Assembly (NCBI RefSeq): GCF_900111275.1
Contig: NZ_FOGR01000009.1
Location: 109,566 to 173,565, forward strand
Direction of reading: 5' to 3'
Source of the DNA: Rhizobium sp. NFR03
Lineage (GTDB): Bacteria > Pseudomonadota > Alphaproteobacteria > Rhizobiales > Rhizobiaceae
Length of the DNA stretch: 64,000 nt
Each line of letters opens with the position of its first letter. Position 1 is the stretch's first letter. Of this stretch, positions 61,033 to 64,000 are shown in pieces. Both the position numbers and the translations under genes were made by a program. Below the pieces are notes generated by a model. It had not been told where the DNA came from. It searched no databases and was given only the letters and a program-made list of their open reading frames with translations.

Positions 61033-61653
61033 CTAAAATAGACCACCAACGATCTTGACCAAATTAGCGACCGACGTCGCCTTCATCTTCCGCATCATGT
61101 GACCCCTATGAAGTTTCACGGTGGGCTCCGCGAGTTGCAGCTCAGCGGCGATCTGCTTGTTTAGCTTGCCGGCGACGACCAGGGTCAGGATCTGGCGTTC
61201 ACGTTCGGTGAGCGATGTATGTCTCAATTGGGCGGCGGTCTTCGAGGTTCTTTCCTCTCGGCGCGCTGCATCATTGGCTATTGCGTGGTTTACGGCTTCC
61301 AGCAGATCCTGTTCACGGACTGGTTTCGTCAGTACGTCGATGGCACCAGCCTTCATTGCCCGTACTGCCATCGCCACATCGACGTGAGCGCTTATCAGGA
61401 TGACAGATCGAGGAAGATCGCTCTGCGCCAGCGCTTCTTGGAACTCAAGTCCGCTTTGGCCGGGAAGGCGGATGTCGAGAACGATGCAGCCGGCTTTTTC
61501 GGGATCGTCTGCGGCCATGAACTCTCTGACAGAGCCATGTGTTTCAGCAATTAGTCCTACGGATTCGAACAGCCCCTTGAGCGCTTCGCGGACGCTTTGA
61601 TCGTCATCGATGACGATCACCGTTGGGCGCCTGTTCTTCCTGTCATCGATCAA
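61033..61653 (-). CDS. FixJ-like response regulator
   Basis: The 206-residue protein has a receiver domain (VIVIDDDQSVREALKGLFES, phosphorylatable Asp in IVLDIRLPGQSGLEF, Lys in VLTKPVREQDLLEAV) and a LuxR-type helix-turn-helix (LTERERQILTLVVAGKLNKQ, then IAAELQLAEPTVKLHRGHMM). I use TTG 61653, 8 nt after GAGGA; the frame would otherwise extend upstream into the kinase gene. The start overlaps the kinase stop by 11 bp, so the two form a coupled two-component pair. Confidence 0.87.
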   Translation of the reverse strand: MIDDRKNRRPTVIVIDDDQSVREALKGLFESVGLIAETHGSVREFMAADDPEKAGCIVLDIRLPGQSGLEFQEALAQSDLPRSVILISAHVDVAMAVRAMKAGAIDVLTKPVREQDLLEAVNHAIANDAARREERTSKTAAQLRHTSLTERERQILTLVVAGKLNKQIAAELQLAEPTVKLHRGHMMRKMKATSVANLVKIVGGLF

Positions 61654-63544
61654 CGGCGGTGTCCTCGTAGGTGGAAAGCGTGAAGTTGAATGACGCTCCG
61701 GTAGGATAATTGCTCTTGGCCCAGATACGGCCTCCATGCGCCTCGACGATAGAGCGGCATATGGAAAGGCCCATTCCTATTCCGTCAGACTTGGTAGTGT
61801 AGAATGCCTCGAATACCCGGTCGATCTGGTCGGGTGCTATGCCTTGCCCCGTATCAGAAACATTGATCTCGACTTCGCCTTCTTGGCGTTGCGTACAATG
61901 AATCCTGATGGTGGCTTCTGCGCCATTATGTGTCGCTTCAGCGCTATTAATGATCAGGTTGAGAAGAACCTGCTGCAACTGCGTGCGATCCCCCAGGACA
62001 TAAAGAGGGTGCGGCGAAAGATTCGTGACGACCTCCAAACCTCGCGATTGCAGTTCTGCGCGCAGAAGAAAAAGCACGTCACGAAGCGCGCTATTGAAAT
62101 CGGTCCTCTCCATCCGCACCGGAGCTCTCTGAGCCATTGAGCGTATGCTGGAGACAATCTCCCCGGCGCGATGGCCGTCATGCACAACGCGATCCGCGGC
62201 GAGGCGTGCCTGTTCGAGATCCATCTGCCCCTCTTGCAGCCACCGAAGGCAGGTCCCGGCGTTGGTTACTATCGCCATGAGCGGCTGATTTATCTCGTGG
62301 GCTATGGAGACGGCTAGTTCGCCGATCGTGGTCAGGCGGGTAACGTGCGCCAGATCGCTTTGGCTCTGGCGAAGCGACTCTTCGGCTCGCTTGCGGTCCT
62401 CTATATCGACGACGACGCCATACCACCGAACGACGTTCCCTTCCGCATCCAGCAACGGGTTTTGCCGTAGGTTAAACCACCTGTACTCGCCATCGAACCT
62501 TCTGATGCGAGCGTCAACCGGATTAGGCCGTTTGGTGGCAACGACTTCCTCCCAACTCGCTCGCATGCGCTCAACGTCATCAGGGTGAAACATCCGATAA
62601 AAGCCGAAATCGACAATTTCTTCGAATGGGAGGCCGACGAAATCGATGAGGTTTTTATTCCAATACTCAAGCCGCCCGTCGGGGGTGCATGACCAAGCCA
62701 TGGCAGGGATCGTGTTGATGATCAGGGATAGCTTGTGCTCGCTCTCTCTGAGTGCCGTCTCGCTCGCGCGCAAGGCGTCCTCTGCGCATTGCAGATCTTC
62801 AATGTCTATGTTCACACCGAACCAGCGTACGATGCCGTTGGCATCCTCCAGCTTTCGACCAGAGAAGTAGAACCATCGATACCGGCCATCCGCGCCGAGA
62901 ATGCGACCCTTCAGCTGCGTGTGGTCTGAACTCTCAAGGTCTCTCTTCCAGATCTCGACCATCTCAGGGATGTCTTCAGGGTGGTATAGGTCCAAAAAGC
63001 CCCAATCTAGAATTCGCTCAGCCGGTAGCCCGGCATAATCAAGCCAGCTTTTGTTGACGAAGTCCGCGCTGCCATCTGGCAGCGCCGACCAGACGAGAAC
63101 TGGAAGCGAGTCGATAATCAGCCGAAGATTTTGCTCGCTCGCTGCAAGCGCGGCCTTCGTTTCCTTAAGCGCATCCTCTGCTTGCCTACGGTCCTCGATA
63201 TCGAGGACCACGCCGTACCATCTGACGACGGTACCTTCCGGATCGTACCGCGGCTTTTGCCGAAGACTACACCACCGGAACACACCGTCTGCACGCTTGA
63301 TCCGCCCCTCGACTTCCTTGGCAGTCTTGGAAGTCATGATGTTCCTCCAATCCGCACCTAGTCGATCAAGGTCATCTGGATGGAAGATTCGGTAGAAATT
63401 TTCGCCGGCAATGTCAGCCATTGGCATGCCGACATATTCCAGGAAGTGCTGATTGGCGAAATCCAGCATTCCATCCGATGTTGTCGACCAAGCCATTGCC
63501 GGGATCATGTCTATGATCGCGTCAGTGTGTATTAGGTGTTCCAA
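61643..63544 (-). CDS. Three-PAS hybrid-type sensor histidine kinase, soluble
   Basis: The 633-residue protein has three PAS/PAC units of about 130 residues with similar endings (VVRWYGVVLDIEDRRQAEDAL, IVRWFGVNIDIEDLQCAEDAL, VVRWYGVVVDIEDRKRAEESL), then a HisKA with the phospho-acceptor His in SIAHEINQPLMAIV, and a HATPase with LLNLIINSAEATHNGAEATI, DTGQGIAPDQ and GIGMGLSICRSIVEAHGG. No membrane segment or signal peptide is present, so it senses a cytoplasmic cue. No Cys or His haem ligand is obvious in the PAS units. The kinase type resembles FixL-related enzymes. Its gene overlaps the response regulator. Confidence 0.87.
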   Translation of the reverse strand: MEHLIHTDAIIDMIPAMAWSTTSDGMLDFANQHFLEYVGMPMADIAGENFYRIFHPDDLDRLGADWRNIMTSKTAKEVEGRIKRADGVFRWCSLRQKPRYDPEGTVVRWYGVVLDIEDRRQAEDALKETKAALAASEQNLRLIIDSLPVLVWSALPDGSADFVNKSWLDYAGLPAERILDWGFLDLYHPEDIPEMVEIWKRDLESSDHTQLKGRILGADGRYRWFYFSGRKLEDANGIVRWFGVNIDIEDLQCAEDALRASETALRESEHKLSLIINTIPAMAWSCTPDGRLEYWNKNLIDFVGLPFEEIVDFGFYRMFHPDDVERMRASWEEVVATKRPNPVDARIRRFDGEYRWFNLRQNPLLDAEGNVVRWYGVVVDIEDRKRAEESLRQSQSDLAHVTRLTTIGELAVSIAHEINQPLMAIVTNAGTCLRWLQEGQMDLEQARLAADRVVHDGHRAGEIVSSIRSMAQRAPVRMERTDFNSALRDVLFLLRAELQSRGLEVVTNLSPHPLYVLGDRTQLQQVLLNLIINSAEATHNGAEATIRIHCTQRQEGEVEINVSDTGQGIAPDQIDRVFEAFYTTKSDGIGMGLSICRSIVEAHGGRIWAKSNYPTGASFNFTLSTYEDTAVDR

Positions 63545-63848
63545 GTCTGCTCCCCGGCTGCTTGTAACGCTGGTGCGCGGCTAAAAATACGCTGTTTTGC
63601 GATTTTAGGTTAGCTGAGATTTATAGACCAAGGTCTATTTCTGCAGTCCCTTCGTCTAGTCCGAAGAGATCATCGTCTCAATTGAGAGTTGGCCCAGTCA
63701 GCCCTAAGATATCAGTCAAGCGAGAAGGGAGCCCCTCCTTAGCAAAACCACCACACTCATCGACGGCAATGCATATCCGCCCAAAACTCGACGATGTTGG
63801 GCTTTCGCGGTCAGAACAGTGAAAATGATGTCACCCGGAGATCGCGTA
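63545..63848. other. Divergent intergenic region
   Basis: This 304-bp gap separates the kinase gene from the alpha/beta hydrolase and should contain both promoters. GGAG precedes the hydrolase ATG by 9 nt. No further feature is seen. Confidence 0.3.
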
Positions 63849-64000
63849 ATGACCCTAGATCGTTCGAACCAATCATACAAACCCGTTTCGGTTGTGCTCG
63901 TGCACGGTGCATTTGTCGATGCTTCCGGTTGGCGGAAGGTCTACGAGAACTTGTCGCAAGACGGTTATGAAGTCCTTGTCGTGCAAAATTCCGCAGTCAC
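63849..64000 (+). CDS. Alpha/beta hydrolase, 3' end outside the window
   Basis: The first 50 residues (MTLDRSNQSYKPVSVVLVHG, then AFVDASGWRKVYENLSQDGYEV) show the N-terminal strand and oxyanion HGAFVDASGW of alpha/beta hydrolases of the esterase/EstC type. The catalytic Ser and His lie beyond the window. There is no signal peptide. It is divergent from the sensor kinase operon. Confidence 0.75.
   Translation, partial: MTLDRSNQSYKPVSVVLVHGAFVDASGWRKVYENLSQDGYEVLVVQNSAV

Noticed and set aside
1..64000. CRISPR arrays
   Set aside because: No regularly spaced repeats were seen anywhere in the window.

Overview
The window looks like accessory DNA from a Rhizobiaceae-type alphaproteobacterium (Rhizobium/Agrobacterium/Sinorhizobium group). 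The grounds are a DUF1612/RHE_PE00001-family gene, an Atu4866-domain gene, DUF6894 genes, a complete arsR-acr3-arsC-arsH-MFS operon, a PmtA-like methyltransferase and many small regulator/oxidoreductase modules. I see no rRNA, replication genes or ribosomal protein genes, so I cannot tell a plasmid from a chromosomal accessory region.

Left part (1-17 kb): the 3' end of a Crp/Fnr regulator, two convergent DUF6894 genes, the 3' relic of an IS256-family element, a divergent HxlR regulator/MFS exporter pair, the arsenic operon (3.7-7.4 kb), a GNAT acetyltransferase, an ABC-F ATPase behind a structured leader that encodes a 24-residue peptide, DUF1294 and DUF1349 genes, a divergent AraC/alpha-beta hydrolase pair, and a very large tyrosine recombinase (14.4-16.8 kb).

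Sugar region (17-26 kb): an NAD-dependent epimerase, a ROK regulator, and a minus-strand ABC importer operon (binding protein, two permeases, ATPase) followed by a BadF-type sugar kinase and a SIS-domain protein. This suggests import, phosphorylation and isomerisation or deamination of an amino sugar or related carbohydrate.

Defence island (26.5-39.8 kb): nearly everything is on the minus strand. In transcription order there is a small Cys-rich protein, a CD-NTase with AGS-C sensor plus a SLATT two-membrane-segment protein (CBASS-like), an OLD-family nuclease plus UvrD-like helicase (Gabija-like), then a retron: a phosphoribosyltransferase/winged-helix protein, a structured ncRNA bounded by a 14-bp inverted repeat, a retron-type reverse transcriptase and an Abi-like protein. 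A plus-strand XRE-ImmA/IrrE gene with a PIN-domain partner sits at the upstream edge behind a clear operator palindrome. The retron ncRNA is unusual because its a1 repeat lies across the 3' end of the upstream gene and its a2 repeat lies inside the first codons of the reverse transcriptase.

Right part (40-64 kb): a run of regulator plus oxidoreductase/hydrolase modules. They are TetR/NTF2-like/epoxide hydrolase; LysR/MBL hydrolase/aldo-keto reductase; AraC/DedA/PmtA-like/SDR; an isoquinoline-oxidoreductase-type molybdoenzyme operon with a dihaem cytochrome; LysR/DUF1330; a frameshifted LysR/SDR/carboxymuconolactone decarboxylase-like/Atu4866; and AraC/SDR. These are followed by a three-PAS sensor kinase with a FixJ-like response regulator and the start of an alpha/beta hydrolase. 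The strongest leads are the overlapping retron architecture, the three-system defence cluster with its shared regulatory gap, and the ABC-F leader peptide.
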